Source: Luteimonas sp. FCS-9 (GTDB lineage: Bacteria > Pseudomonadota > Gammaproteobacteria > Xanthomonadales > Xanthomonadaceae). From it: a DNA stretch of 64,000 nt. The DNA lies in contig NZ_LASZ01000018.1 of assembly GCF_001014645.1 (NCBI RefSeq), forward strand, positions 1 through 64,000. Reading direction: 5' to 3'. Position numbers and translations under genes: made by a program. Shown here piece by piece: positions 53,501 to 63,310 of this stretch (within the stretch, counting starts at the first letter, position 1; each line of letters starts with the position of its first letter). The notes under the pieces are model-generated. The model saw only the letters and a program-made list of their open reading frames with translations, ran no database searches and had not been told where the DNA came from.

Positions 53501-55483
53501 ATGACCGATTCCACGCCCACTGCCACGTCGCCGACGCGGCGCCCGCCTGCAGACCGCCTGCGCGGCGCGTTCGCCGGCCACCCGGTGCGCATCGTGCTGG
53601 CGGTCCTGGCGGTGCTGTTGCTGCTGCTGATCCTGCTGTGGGACTGGAACTGGTTCAAGGGCCCGGTCGAGCGCATCGTCAAGGCGCAGACCGGCCGCAC
53701 ATTGCAGATCGGCGGCGATCTCGACGTCGACCTGGGCCGGGTCACCACGGTTCGCGCCGACGCGCTGCGGTTCGCCAACGCCGACTGGGCCGAAGAACGC
53801 ACCATGGCCGCGGCCGACCGGCTCGAGATCCAGGTCGAGGTGTTTCCGCTGCTACGCGGCAAGGTCCGCCTGCCGGAGATCCGCCTCGCCCAGCCGGTGC
53901 TCCTGCTGGAAACCAACCCCGAAGGCGGCAGCGGCAACTGGGATTTCGGCCTGGGTGGCGGCGATGGCGAACCGATGCAGATCCGGCGCCTGTGGGTCGA
54001 CGACGGGCGTCTTCGCTTCGTCGACGCGCCGGGCCGGACCCGCATCGACGTACGCCTGGCCAGTCGCGAATCGCGTGCGGGCGCCGATGCGGCGCCCGCG
54101 ATCGGCATCGAGGGCGACGGCCAGTGGAGCGGCAACCGGTTCACGCTCGAGGGCGTGGCCGAGTCCCCGCTGGCGCTGCAGGACGAGGACAAGCCCTACC
54201 ACCTCGACATGCGCGCCGCCGCGGGCACGACGCGCGCGCATGTGCGCGGCAGCATCACCGCGCCGCTGGAGCTGCGCGACTTCGACCTGCAGTTCGCGCT
54301 GTCGGGCCAGAACCTCGAACACCTCTATCCGCTGGTCGGCGTCGCGATGCCCGACACTCCGCCCTACGCGCTCGACGGGCGCCTGACCCGGGACGGCCAG
54401 ACCTGGCATTACGACGGCTTCACCGGCAAGGTCGGCCAGAGCGATCTGGGCGGCTCGGCCGCGATCACCGTCGGCGGCGACCGGCCGTTCCTGAAGGCCG
54501 ACCTGGTCTCCAAGCGCCTGGACTTCGACGATCTGGCCGGCTTCGTCGGCGGCACCCCGGACGCGGAAGACGGCGAGCCGCTGGATCCCGAACTCGTGCA
54601 GCGCGAGCAGGCGCTGGCCGCGAAGGGCAAGGTGATTCCCGACACGCCCTACGAACTGGGCAAGCTGCGGGCGATGGATGCGGACGTGCGCCTGCGCGCG
54701 CATCGCATCAACGCGCCGAAGCTGCCGATCGACGACATGGACGCCCACCTCAAGCTCGAGGCCGGGCTGCTGCGCCTCGACCCGCTGAACTTCGGCGTCG
54801 CCGGCGGCAACATCCGCTCCACGATCCGGATGGACGCGCGCAACGACACGATCGATACCCGCCTGCAGGCCAGCATCCGCCGCGTCGACCTGGGCGGCCT
54901 GTTCCCCGACACCGCGCTCGCCAACCAGGCCGTCGGCAAGATCGGCGGCGACTTCAACCTGGCCGGCACCGGCAACTCGGTCGCCGCGATGCTCGGCAGC
55001 GCCAACGGCGACATCGCCGTCGGCATGGGGGCGGGGCGCGTCAGCAACATGCTCGTCGAGCTGGCCGGCATCGACATCTACGAGACCCTCAAGTACCTGA
55101 TCGGCAAGGACAAGCAGATCCCGGTGCGCTGCGCGTTCGCCGATTTCGGCGTGCAGAAGGGCGTCATGGAAAGCCGTGCGCTCGCATTCGACACCAGCGA
55201 CACGATCATCGTCGGCAGCGGCCGCATCGACCTGGGCGAGGAGGCGCTGGACATGGAGCTGCGTCCGCGGCCCAAGGACCGCAGCATCCTCGCGCTGCGC
55301 TCGCCGCTGGTCATCGGCGGCACGTTCGCCGACCCGAGCTTCCGTCCCGACATGGCGCGGCTGGGCCTGCGCGGCGCCGTCGCGCTGGCGCTGGGCTCGA
55401 TCGCGCCGCCGGCCGCGCTGCTGGCGACCCTGGAACTGGGCGGCGGCGAGGACAGCGGCTGCGGCGGCGAATACGCGAAGTGA
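53501..55483 (+). CDS. AsmA-family membrane protein
   Basis: This 660-aa protein has a cytoplasmic leader, one transmembrane helix (about 28-48, LAVLAVLLLLLILL) and a large periplasmic part of the AsmA family, whose C-terminal region (about 380-640) is rich in beta structure with the LDPLNFGVAGGNIRST type of repeat. Relatives (AsmA, TamB, YhdP) are proposed to bridge membranes in lipid transport. AAGGA precedes the ATG at 53501. Its end lies four bases from the end of the convergent glycosyltransferase gene. Confidence 0.88.
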   Translation: MTDSTPTATSPTRRPPADRLRGAFAGHPVRIVLAVLAVLLLLLILLWDWNWFKGPVERIVKAQTGRTLQIGGDLDVDLGRVTTVRADALRFANADWAEERTMAAADRLEIQVEVFPLLRGKVRLPEIRLAQPVLLLETNPEGGSGNWDFGLGGGDGEPMQIRRLWVDDGRLRFVDAPGRTRIDVRLASRESRAGADAAPAIGIEGDGQWSGNRFTLEGVAESPLALQDEDKPYHLDMRAAAGTTRAHVRGSITAPLELRDFDLQFALSGQNLEHLYPLVGVAMPDTPPYALDGRLTRDGQTWHYDGFTGKVGQSDLGGSAAITVGGDRPFLKADLVSKRLDFDDLAGFVGGTPDAEDGEPLDPELVQREQALAAKGKVIPDTPYELGKLRAMDADVRLRAHRINAPKLPIDDMDAHLKLEAGLLRLDPLNFGVAGGNIRSTIRMDARNDTIDTRLQASIRRVDLGGLFPDTALANQAVGKIGGDFNLAGTGNSVAAMLGSANGDIAVGMGAGRVSNMLVELAGIDIYETLKYLIGKDKQIPVRCAFADFGVQKGVMESRALAFDTSDTIIVGSGRIDLGEEALDMELRPRPKDRSILALRSPLVIGGTFADPSFRPDMARLGLRGAVALALGSIAPPAALLATLELGGGEDSGCGGEYAK

Positions 55484-55487
55484 GGGT

Positions 55488-56498
55488 TCAGGCGCCGGCG
55501 ATGCGGGACGCGTCCGCCGCGGGCGCGCCCACCGGCGCGCCCTGGCCGGCGGGGTGCCAGTCTCGGACGAAGTACAGCGGCCGCTGCTTGGACTCCTCGT
55601 ACAGCCGGCCCAGGTATTCGCCGATCACGCCCAGCGCGACCAACTGCACTCCGCCCAGGAACAGGATCACCGCCATCATCGTCGGCCATCCGGCCACGCG
55701 GTCGCCGAACAGCATCGCCTTGGCGATGACCCACAGGGCGAACGCGAAGGCCCCGAGCGCGGTGAACACGCCGACGTAGGTGGCCAACCGCAATGGGGCC
55801 GTCGAGAAGCTGGTCACCCCTTCGAGCGCGAAGTTCCACAGACGCCAGAAGCCGAACTTCGTGCGCCCCGCCAGCCGCGCGTTGCGCTCGTAGGGCAGCG
55901 AAACCCGGTTGAACCCGATCCAGCCGAAGAGTCCCTTCATGAAGCGGTGGCGCTCGCGCAACTGGCGCAGCGCCGCGAGGGCCCGCGGCGAGAGCAGCCG
56001 GTAGTCGCCGGTGTCGGCCGGCACCGGCGTCTTGGCCAGGCGCTGCATGACCCGGTAGAACAGGTGCGCGGTGAGCTTCTTGGTCCAGCGTTCGCCCTCG
56101 CGACTGACGCGGGTGCCGTGCACGTCGTCGTAGCCCTGTCGCCACAGCGCGACGAAGCGCGGAATCAGCTCGGGCGGATCCTGCCCGTCGGCATCGAGGA
56201 TCATCGCCGCCCCCTCGGTCACCAGGTCCAGGCCCGCTGTCAGCGCGATCTCCTTGCCGAAATTGCGCGACAGCCGCAGCAGCGACACGCGCCGGTCCCC
56301 GGCCGCCAGGCCCTGCAGCACCTCCCAGGTGCCGTCCGCGCTGCCGTCGTCGACGTACAGCACGCCGGCCGCGATCCCGTCGCCGGCCATCGCGTCCATC
56401 ACCATGGCGATCCGGGGGTGCAGCAGCGGCAGCGATCGCGCCTCGTCGAACGCGGCGATGACGATCGTCAACCGCTCGGCCGGCAGAACGCCGCTCAC
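55488..56498 (-). CDS. Polyprenyl-phosphate glycosyltransferase (ArnC/GtrB-like)
   Basis: This 336-aa GT2-family enzyme has a cytoplasmic N-terminal catalytic domain (about 1-225), with [30 protein letters not shown] and the metal-binding [10 protein letters not shown]. Two transmembrane helices follow (about 235-290). This is the layout of enzymes that move a sugar from UDP- or GDP-sugar to a lipid carrier. The GTG start at 56498 overlaps the mtgA stop by 4 bp. The sugar cannot be inferred. Confidence 0.9.
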   Translation of the reverse strand: MSGVLPAERLTIVIAAFDEARSLPLLHPRIAMVMDAMAGDGIAAGVLYVDDGSADGTWEVLQGLAAGDRRVSLLRLSRNFGKEIALTAGLDLVTEGAAMILDADGQDPPELIPRFVALWRQGYDDVHGTRVSREGERWTKKLTAHLFYRVMQRLAKTPVPADTGDYRLLSPRALAALRQLRERHRFMKGLFGWIGFNRVSLPYERNARLAGRTKFGFWRLWNFALEGVTSFSTAPLRLATYVGVFTALGAFAFALWVIAKAMLFGDRVAGWPTMMAVILFLGGVQLVALGVIGEYLGRLYEESKQRPLYFVRDWHPAGQGAPVGAPAADASRIAGA

Positions 56499-57274
56499 TT
56501 GAGTGCGTCCAGGTACGCCTCGCCGCCGAGCTGGCGCGCATTGCGCTCGATCCACTGCGCCCGACGCTGCACGTAGGGGCCGGGATGCGAGGCGCTGTAG
56601 CGCCGGGGGCTCGGCAGCACGGCGGCGAGCCGCGCGCTCTGCGCGCCCGAGAGCTGCGCCGCATCCGTGCCGAAGTGCCGGCGCGCGGCCGCCTGCGCGC
56701 CGTAGACGCCGTCGCCGAACTCGGCGACGTTGAGATAGACCTCGAGGATCCGCGTCTTCGGCCACAGCCATTCGATCAGCAGCGTGTACCAGGCTTCCAG
56801 GCCCTTGCGGATCCAACTGCGCCCGCTCCACAGGAACAGGTTCTTCGCGGTCTGCTGGCTGATCGTGCTGGCGCCTCGCGTCGAGCGGCCGCGTGCGTTG
56901 TGCGCACGGGCCTGCTCGATCGCCTCGAGGTCGAAGCCACGGTGCCGCGCGAAGTTCTGGTCCTCGGCCGCGATCACCGAGACCGCGAGCGAAGGCGCGA
57001 TCCGGTCCAGATCCCGCCACTGGTGGTACAGCGCGAAGTCGGCCTCGCCGCCGCGCCAGGCCTCGACCTGGCGGATCGCCATGAACGTCGAGAACGGGGG
57101 ATCGACGACGCGCAGCACCAGCACCTGCAGCACCGTGAAGGCGACCGCCACGACAGGCAGCCACAGCAGCCGGCGCAACCACCGACGGCGCCGCGGCGCC
57201 GCGGCGCGACGTCCGACCACGCGCGCTTGCGCGGCGTCGCCGTCGCCCCCATCTTCTCGAACCGATTGCATCAT
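56495..57274 (-). CDS. mtgA: Monofunctional biosynthetic peptidoglycan transglycosylase
   Basis: This 259-aa membrane-anchored glycosyltransferase 51 enzyme polymerises lipid II. A transmembrane helix (about 35-55) follows an Arg-rich leader. The catalytic motifs are [32 protein letters not shown] and [28 protein letters not shown] chose the ATG at 57274 because a -10-like TACAGT lies seven bases upstream; ATGs at 57271 and 57295 are alternatives. It is transcribed before the glycosyltransferase, overlapping it by 4 bp. Confidence 0.93.
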   Translation of the reverse strand: MMQSVREDGGDGDAAQARVVGRRAAAPRRRRWLRRLLWLPVVAVAFTVLQVLVLRVVDPPFSTFMAIRQVEAWRGGEADFALYHQWRDLDRIAPSLAVSVIAAEDQNFARHRGFDLEAIEQARAHNARGRSTRGASTISQQTAKNLFLWSGRSWIRKGLEAWYTLLIEWLWPKTRILEVYLNVAEFGDGVYGAQAAARRHFGTDAAQLSGAQSARLAAVLPSPRRYSASHPGPYVQRRAQWIERNARQLGGEAYLDALK

Positions 57275-57281
57275 GGCGGCC

Positions 57282-57287
57282 ACTGTA
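57282..57287 (-). promoter_or_regulatory. -10-like TACAGT seven bases before the mtgA ATG
   Basis: On the minus strand TACAGT is followed by seven bases and the ATG at 57274. It is a weaker member of the leaderless pattern. Confidence 0.3.
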
Positions 57288-57335
57288 TCGGGCATGCCCG
57301 ATGCCGCCAATCGCCGCCCGCCTCCGAACGCATCC

Positions 57336-58241
57336 ATGACCGAAACCTCCGCTCCCGACAGCGACCGCCTGTCCCGTTTCCTGCTCCAGCGCGCCGGCGT
57401 GCGCGGCGTGCGGGTCCACCTGACCGAGACCTGGCGACGGGTGCTGTCCAACGCCCGCTACCCCGCCTCGGTCGAGGTGCTGCTGGGCGAGGCCTGCGCC
57501 GCGTCGGCGCTGTTCACCGGCCATGCCAAGGTGGACGGCCGACTGTCGGTCCAGCTGCGCGCTTCCGGGCCGCTGCGCGCCCTGTTCGCCGAGTGCACCG
57601 CGGCCGGCACGATCCGCGGCATCGCGCGCATCGCCGACACGGGCGCGGACGCCATTTCCCGCGACCTGCGCACGCTCGGCGACGACGCCCTGCTGGCCTT
57701 GACGATCGAGAACCCCTCCCAGGGCCGTGACCCGATGCGCTACCAGGGACTCGTGGGCCTGGAGTCGGAGTCGCTGTCGGGCGCGTTCGAGGACTATTTC
57801 CGCCAATCCGAGCAGTTGCCCACGCGCGTGCTGCTCGCGGTCGAAGGCGAACACGCGGCAGGTCTGATGCTGCAGAAGCTGCCCGGCGATGTCGGCGACG
57901 AGGACGGCTGGAACCGCGCGAGCGTGCTGTTTGACACGCTTTCCACCGGCGAGCTGATTGGATGGCCCGTCGAGACGCTGCTCGGCCGTCTGTTTCCCGA
58001 CGACGACCCGCAGTTGATCGGCGAGCGCCCGCTCGCCTTCGCCTGTTCGTGCTCGCGCGAACGCGTGGAGGCGATGCTGGTCTCGCTGGGGGAAGAGGAA
58101 GCGAGGGCCGCCGCGGCCGATGGCGAGGCGGCGGTGACGTGCGAGTTCTGCGGGCAATGCTACCGGTTCACGCCCGACGAGATCGAGGCGCTGCTGGCCG
58201 CGCCGGCGATCAGCGGCGAGGGCTCGGATCGGTTGCAATAG
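57336..58241 (+). CDS. hslO: Redox-activated chaperone Hsp33
   Basis: This 301-aa holdase chaperone is activated by oxidation. The N-terminal domain includes [15 protein letters not shown] and [20 protein letters not shown]. The redox switch is the C-terminal zinc site, CSCSRERV and [10 protein letters not shown], which supplies all four cysteines (CxC plus CxxC). The ATG at 57336 gives the usual length. It is divergent from mtgA across 61 bp. Confidence 0.95.
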   Translation: MTETSAPDSDRLSRFLLQRAGVRGVRVHLTETWRRVLSNARYPASVEVLLGEACAASALFTGHAKVDGRLSVQLRASGPLRALFAECTAAGTIRGIARIADTGADAISRDLRTLGDDALLALTIENPSQGRDPMRYQGLVGLESESLSGAFEDYFRQSEQLPTRVLLAVEGEHAAGLMLQKLPGDVGDEDGWNRASVLFDTLSTGELIGWPVETLLGRLFPDDDPQLIGERPLAFACSCSRERVEAMLVSLGEEEARAAAADGEAAVTCEFCGQCYRFTPDEIEALLAAPAISGEGSDRLQ

Positions 58242-58265
58242 ACCCGGGATGCACCACCAGCGGGA

Positions 58266-58294
58266 TTGTTAAATAAACATAAACCCTCTAGAGT
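58266..58294 (+). promoter_or_regulatory. Promoter before the outer-membrane-like gene
   Basis: TTGTTA (58266-58271) and TAGAGT (58289-58294) are spaced by 17 bp in an unusually AT-rich stretch, a good sigma70-type candidate. The leader is about 46 nt. Confidence 0.5.
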
Positions 58295-58345
58295 GGGAAG
58301 GGTGAATCTGGGGAACTTCCCGGCGGCGACCGGGTCTCATCGGCC

Positions 58346-59197
58346 ATGCGACTGTCCTTGACGCCACTGCTGCTCGCCTCCGCCCTCGCCCTGTGCACGG
58401 CGACGGGCGCGCATGCGCAGGAAAGGCGCAACCAGACCGTGCTGCCGGTGCTCGACACGTCCGGCAAGGTCGAGGCGTTCCTCGTACTCGAACCGGCCGC
58501 TCCCAGCCAGGCCGGCGGCCGCTGGCGCCTGGGCGAGAACCGCTTCGATGCGGCCTTCGGGCTCGAGCCCGGTAGCTCGCTCGCGTTGCTGTGCAGCCCC
58601 GGCAGCAGCTTCAATGGTGCGGTCAGCAGCCTGGCCCGCAACTGCCAGCTCGCCTCCCTCGACGACCCCGCGCCCGGCAACCGCCGCGCGACCGCGACCG
58701 CGGCCTTCAGCCGCCCCGGCGGTGGCGTGGGCGTGACGCTCGGCGAAGGCCGCGACACGCTGCCCGGCTGGCTCACGCCGGCCCGCGGCGGCTCGGCCGG
58801 CCGGGTCGACGTCCACGACCTCACCGTATTCGCCAAGAAGAGCATCGGCGACGACGCCTACGTGTCGTTGGCCGGCACGCTCGCCAAGGCCACGCTGATC
58901 CCGTCGGCGACCGCGCCGGCCGACCTCAGCGACCAGTGGACCAGCAGCAGCCTGAGCGTCGGCGGCGGGATCGGCCGCTTCAGCGCGAACATCGTCGGCC
59001 AGGTCGTCGACACCCCAGGGCTGCCGAAGTGGGAAGGCCTGGGTGTGGGCGTCAGCTGGCGCACCCCCTGGAGCGGCCAGCTCACCGTCGGTGCCGAGAA
59101 CGTCGTCACCCGCGGCAAGAACCCGTTCTCGCGGATGGCCGACCTGCCCGACGACGACGGCGCAGTACCGTACATCCGGTACCAGCAGGATCTGTAA
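58346..59197 (+). CDS. Exported beta-rich protein, outer-membrane-like
   Basis: I do not recognise a named family. This 283-aa protein has a signal peptide ending in AHA at about residue 24 and then many short beta strands (for example FAKKSIGDDAYVSLAGTLAK, LSVGGGIGRFSANIVG and GLGVGVSWRTPWSGQ), ending in YIRYQQDL. Two Cys (LLCSPG and ARNCQL) could form a disulfide. The alternation and closing aromatic residues fit a small barrel or an outer-membrane-attached protein of a type conserved in Xanthomonadaceae. A strong terminator follows, so it is separate from the TonB receptor downstream. Confidence 0.7.
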   Translation: MRLSLTPLLLASALALCTATGAHAQERRNQTVLPVLDTSGKVEAFLVLEPAAPSQAGGRWRLGENRFDAAFGLEPGSSLALLCSPGSSFNGAVSSLARNCQLASLDDPAPGNRRATATAAFSRPGGGVGVTLGEGRDTLPGWLTPARGGSAGRVDVHDLTVFAKKSIGDDAYVSLAGTLAKATLIPSATAPADLSDQWTSSSLSVGGGIGRFSANIVGQVVDTPGLPKWEGLGVGVSWRTPWSGQLTVGAENVVTRGKNPFSRMADLPDDDGAVPYIRYQQDL

Positions 59198-59198
59198 G

Positions 59199-59224
59199 AA
59201 GGGCGCCATTGGCGCCCTTTTTTG
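59199..59224 (+). terminator. Rho-independent terminator
   Basis: GGGCGCC-ATT-GGCGCCC is a perfect 7-bp stem with a 3-nt loop followed by TTTTTT (59218-59223), immediately after the stop of the outer-membrane-like gene. Confidence 0.92.
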
Positions 59225-59461
59225 TCTTGATCCAAGCGCGGCGCACAGGCCGAGCCTGAACCCCTATTCAGCTTGAAAGGCTTTGGTATCGCCTCCCGGA
59301 AGGACTTCACGTCGCGTAGGCGCGCCGTTAACGGACCTTTAATTTTCCTCTCGCCCTCGCTAGTATCGGCTGCGATCTTGCCGAATTTGGCGTTTCGATT
59401 GACGCCTGCGGCAGGTTCCTTTCTTGGGGACAACCCCAAGACTCACCTTGGAGAGAGAGAG
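59225..59461 (+). promoter_or_regulatory. Long leader of the TonB receptor gene with hairpins
   Basis: A candidate -10 TAGTAT lies at 59361-59366, with a weak TTAATT about 16 bp before it. CCTGC-G-GCAGG and CTTGGGG-ACAA-CCCCAAG (59423-59440) form hairpins just upstream of the ribosome site GGAGAGAGAG (59451-59460). I found no known riboswitch core here. Confidence 0.45.
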
Positions 59462-62362
59462 ATGTCTTTGAAGACCAATAAGCTCCGTGACGCGGTAACT
59501 CTTGCGCTCATCGCAGGAACAGGTGCCATGGCCAGTGCAGGCTCGGCCGTCGCACAGGAAGGCGATGCCACTACGCTCGATCGCATCCAGGTGACGGGAT
59601 CGCGTATCCGCTCGGTCGATATCGAGACCCAGCAGCCTGTGCTCGTCTTGTCGCGTGAAGCGATCGAGCAGACTGGCCGTACCAGCATCGCCGACGTGCT
59701 GCAGCAGATCGCGGTCAACGGCGCAGCGATCAATACACAGTTCAATAACGGCGGTGACGGCTCGGCCGGTGTCGACCTTCGCAACCTGGGTTCCGCACGC
59801 ACGTTGGTGCTGGTCAATGGCCGCCGCTGGGTATCCGCACTCGACGGCACTGTGGATCTCAACACCATCCCCGCTGCAATGATCGAGCGCGTGGAGGTGC
59901 TGAAGGACGGCGCTTCGTCCATCTACGGCTCCGATGCAATCGCAGGCGTGGTCAATATCATCACGCGCGACAATTTCGAGGGCGTCGAGGCTCACACCTA
60001 CTACGGCCAGTTCAGCCAGGGTGACGGCGAACGCGAATCCCACGACATCACCATCGGTGTTGGCAACGACCGCGGAAACACCGTGTTCGGTGCTTCTTAC
60101 ACCAAGGAAAGCGCCGTGATGGCCGGCAGCCGCGCGATCTCGCGCGATCCCGTGTTCGGACTCGGCTCGTCCCAGTACAGCGCCACGAGCAAGTTCGGGC
60201 GGCTTTGGGACCTCACGGTCAACGGCACCCCGACCGATGATATCGATGCGTGGTCGCGCGAAGCGGCCATCGATGGACAAACCGGTCGTACGCCCGTTGC
60301 CGGCATCGACCAGTGGGTCATCAACGAGGGGGCCGACGGCCGCGACCTCGGTAACTATCATCGATTCACAAATGCCGACCGCTATAACTTCGCACTGGAC
60401 AACTACCTGCGCACACCGCAGGAGCGGCGTTCTGTCTTTCTGCAGAGCCGTTACGACCTGTCTGACACCATTGCCATTCGCACGGACGCGCTCTTCAATC
60501 AGCGCGTGTCGGCCCAGCAGCTGGCCGGATTCCCGCTGGGCGAAGGCAACTACCTGAGCGGCGACCAGGGCTTGTTGGCGAGCAGCTATTACAACCCCAC
60601 GAAGGGCACCGCGAATGCGCGCGAGCTCAACTGGAGTCGTCGCCTGGTCGAGCAGGACCGCTTCTATGAGCAGGACGTCAAGACCTTCCACTGGTACGGC
60701 GGACTTGAGGGCTCGTTCGAAGTCGGCAAGAGGTTCTTCACCTGGGACGTGGGCTTCAACTACAACAGCACTGACCAGATCGACACCCAGGTTGGCGACA
60801 TCAACATGGGCAACCTCCGCCTCGCCACCGGGGCGTCGTTCCTCGATACCGATGGCGTCGTGAAGTGCGGCGCACCTGGTGCAGTGATCGATGGCTGCGT
60901 GCCGTTCAATCCCTTCTCAAGCCCGGGTGAACTGTCTCAGGCACAGATCGACTACATCCTGTTCACTGCGAAGGACAAGTACCACAACAAGAGCCGCAGC
61001 GTGACTGCGAACATCTCTGGCGATGTGGTCGAGCTGCCTGCCGGCATGATGGGGTTCGCAGCGGGCATCGAGCGTCGTAAGGAGTCTGGTTATGACAATC
61101 CCGACGCGTTTGTTTCGGCAGGCCTCAGCTCGGGCAATGCCCGCCAGCCGACTTCCGGCGGCTACGATCTCAACGATGCCTACTTGGAGCTGCTGATCCC
61201 GCTCTTCAAAGATCTCCCGGGCATGGACCTGCTGGAGCTCAACCTGGCGACGCGCTATTCCGATTACAGCAACTTCGGCGATACGCTCAACAGCAAGGCA
61301 GGCTTCAAGTGGAAGCCGTTTGCTGACCTGATGGTGCGCGGCAACTGGGCCCAAGGCTTCCGCGCACCTTCCATCAGCAACTTGTTCGGCGGTGCCGGGG
61401 CTTCGTACGACACCTATGGCGATCCCTGCTCGATCGATAGCCCGTATTACAACAATGCAGGCGTTGCCCAGCGCTGCGCCGCGGCCGGCGTCCCCATGTA
61501 CACCCAGCGCGACGGTTATGGGTCGCAGACTGCATACCCGCTGGACTGGGTGTCCAATGTCGACCTGCAGCCGGAAACGGCAATCAGCAAGACGCTGGGG
61601 TTTGTCTACAGCCCTGCTTACGTCCGCAGCTTCGACGTCTCGTTGGATTGGTGGAAGATCAACATCGCCGATGCGATTTCCCGCCCGACCATCACGTACA
61701 TGCTGGACCAGTGCTTCGTGGAGAACGACGCGGGTTGGTGCTCGATCGTGAACAACAGTCAGATCACCCGCAACGCATTGGGTGAAATCACCTACTTTGC
61801 TCGCGGCCTGCAGAACCTTGGCGAAGTGGAAGTTGAGGGCTACGACTTTACGGTTCGCTACGGTCTTCCGGAGACGAGCTTCGGTGCGTTCAACTTCGTG
61901 TGGGATAGCTCCTACATGTCCTCGTACCGCAGCAAGTCCACGCCCGAATCCGACTGGGGGGACTCCGAAGTCGGCCTGTACAGTGACCGCTCGCCGATCT
62001 GGCGCGTGCGATCCAACTTAAACGCCAACTGGACGCTGGGTGACTTCGGCATGAGTTGGAGCACCCGCTACTACTCGGGCATGTACGAGAGCTGCAAGTT
62101 CCCCTCCGTGGCGGCCCTGTGCAGCGATCCGAACCGTGTTATCGAAAGCGGTGCCTCGCCGCGTCACCGCCTGGGTTCGGTCACCTATCATGACGTGCAG
62201 GGCCGTTACAAGCTGCCTTGGAATGGTCAGGTTGCGCTCGGCGTGAACAATCTGTTCGAGAAGGACCCGCCGGTCTCGACGCGCGCGGCGTACAACTCCT
62301 ACGACCCGCAGTACGAAACCCCCGGCCGTTACTACTACATGGAGTACCGCCAGAACTTCTGA
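59462..62362 (+). CDS. TonB-dependent outer-membrane receptor
   Basis: This 966-aa receptor has a signal peptide (cleaved near VAQ at residue 33), a TonB-box-like DRIQVTGSRI segment, a plug domain (about 50-170; ADVLQQIAVNGAAINT, VLVNGRRW and VEVLKDGASSIYGSDAIAGVVNI) and a 22-strand barrel that ends in the aromatic YYYMEYRQNF. Cysteine pairs such as KCGAPGAVIDGC and GDPCSIDS suggest disulfides in the outer loops. The ligand is unknown. The GC content is lower than that of the neighbours, which fits either strong expression or transfer. The ATG at 59462 is chosen by GGAGAGAG. Confidence 0.93.
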   Translation: MSLKTNKLRDAVTLALIAGTGAMASAGSAVAQEGDATTLDRIQVTGSRIRSVDIETQQPVLVLSREAIEQTGRTSIADVLQQIAVNGAAINTQFNNGGDGSAGVDLRNLGSARTLVLVNGRRWVSALDGTVDLNTIPAAMIERVEVLKDGASSIYGSDAIAGVVNIITRDNFEGVEAHTYYGQFSQGDGERESHDITIGVGNDRGNTVFGASYTKESAVMAGSRAISRDPVFGLGSSQYSATSKFGRLWDLTVNGTPTDDIDAWSREAAIDGQTGRTPVAGIDQWVINEGADGRDLGNYHRFTNADRYNFALDNYLRTPQERRSVFLQSRYDLSDTIAIRTDALFNQRVSAQQLAGFPLGEGNYLSGDQGLLASSYYNPTKGTANARELNWSRRLVEQDRFYEQDVKTFHWYGGLEGSFEVGKRFFTWDVGFNYNSTDQIDTQVGDINMGNLRLATGASFLDTDGVVKCGAPGAVIDGCVPFNPFSSPGELSQAQIDYILFTAKDKYHNKSRSVTANISGDVVELPAGMMGFAAGIERRKESGYDNPDAFVSAGLSSGNARQPTSGGYDLNDAYLELLIPLFKDLPGMDLLELNLATRYSDYSNFGDTLNSKAGFKWKPFADLMVRGNWAQGFRAPSISNLFGGAGASYDTYGDPCSIDSPYYNNAGVAQRCAAAGVPMYTQRDGYGSQTAYPLDWVSNVDLQPETAISKTLGFVYSPAYVRSFDVSLDWWKINIADAISRPTITYMLDQCFVENDAGWCSIVNNSQITRNALGEITYFARGLQNLGEVEVEGYDFTVRYGLPETSFGAFNFVWDSSYMSSYRSKSTPESDWGDSEVGLYSDRSPIWRVRSNLNANWTLGDFGMSWSTRYYSGMYESCKFPSVAALCSDPNRVIESGASPRHRLGSVTYHDVQGRYKLPWNGQVALGVNNLFEKDPPVSTRAAYNSYDPQYETPGRYYYMEYRQNF

Positions 62363-62378
62363 TTCTGGCGAATGCGTC

Positions 62379-62412
62379 AAAACTACGGCCCCTTACGGGG
62401 CCGTAGTTTTTT
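62379..62412 (+). terminator. Rho-independent terminator after the TonB receptor
   Basis: AACTACGGCCCC-TTAC-GGGGCCGTAGTT, a 12-bp stem with a 4-nt loop, is followed by TTTT. The A-run on the 5' side makes it able to work in both directions. Confidence 0.92.
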
Positions 62413-62589
62413 CCGTGCTCGTCCTTTTCGAAGAACGCCATCGACGATCGGTCACTGCCAGCATCACTACTTGGTCAGCAATTACGCAAGACGAGGGCGC
62501 GCGGGCCTATCGGGCAGTTGAGCGCGATCGAGGCACATCAAAGCATCCGACGGTCTGAACGAAGACTTCCGCCATCAGCAGACTATTTC
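62413..62589. other. Gap with no gene seen
   Basis: There is no coding, RNA or repeat signal in this 177-bp stretch after the terminator. It lies beyond the end of the minus-strand tetR gene. Confidence 0.5.
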
Positions 62590-63210
62590 CTACCTCGGCA
62601 CCAGCGTCTGCGCCAGATGCTCGACGTAGGCGTCGAACTCCTCCTGCTGCATCCGGGTCTGGTGCAACTGCAGGTTCAACTGCAGGAAACCGACATAAGC
62701 GGCGTAGGTCAGGCGCGCGCGGTGCTGGGCGTCTTCGCGGCCGAGCCCAGCCTGGCGGAACGAGGCGGTCAGGTAGTCGAGCCGGCGCTTGGACACGCGC
62801 TCGATGACCGGCTGCACGGTGGCGTGGTCCTGCGCCTTGAGCAGGGCGCTGTAGATGACGTGCGACTTGTACTCGCGCGCGACCATGTGGAACAGCGCGC
62901 GCAGGCGCTCGCGCGGGTCGGGCATCGTCTCCAGCGCACCGAACAGTGCCTCCTGCTCCACGTTCTCCCAGCGCTCGAGGGCGGCCTGCAACAGCGCGTC
63001 GCGCGAGGGGAAGTGCCAGTAGAAGCTGCCCTTGGTGACGCCGAGACGGCGGGCCAGCGGCTCCACCGCGACGGCCTGCACGCCCGATTCCGCGATCAGG
63101 TCGAGGGCGGCCTGGGCCCAGTCGTCGGCGCTCAGTCGGCCCTGGCGTTCGGTCGGTGCGGCGCCGACCCTGGCGGTGCCGGCGGCGGACGGTGAAGCGG
63201 GTCTGCTCAT
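62590..63210 (-). CDS. TetR-family regulator, probably of fadE
   Basis: This 206-aa regulator has an N-terminal helix-turn-helix (VEPLARRLGVTKGSFYWHFPSRDALLQAAL) typical of TetR proteins and a helical ligand domain (about 75-206). It is divergent from an acyl-CoA dehydrogenase gene across 173 bp. That gap holds a perfect 12-bp palindrome over the predicted fadE start, so it probably senses an acyl-CoA or fatty acid and represses that gene (inference from position). Confidence 0.9.
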   Translation of the reverse strand: MSRPASPSAAGTARVGAAPTERQGRLSADDWAQAALDLIAESGVQAVAVEPLARRLGVTKGSFYWHFPSRDALLQAALERWENVEQEALFGALETMPDPRERLRALFHMVAREYKSHVIYSALLKAQDHATVQPVIERVSKRRLDYLTASFRQAGLGREDAQHRARLTYAAYVGFLQLNLQLHQTRMQQEEFDAYVEHLAQTLVPR

Positions 63211-63280
63211 CGCGACAGTCTATCCATACGCCTGCGTCGGCAACAGTATCGACACCCCGCCCACGCGCCGCGGCGCAGCA

Positions 63281-63309
63281 TTGACTTCCCCCGGGGCGGT
63301 CACCATACT
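63281..63309 (+). promoter_or_regulatory. Predicted fadE promoter
   Basis: TTGACT (63281-63286) and CATACT (63304-63309) are separated by exactly 17 bp, so transcription should start near 63316. Confidence 0.6.
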
Positions 63310-63310
63310 C

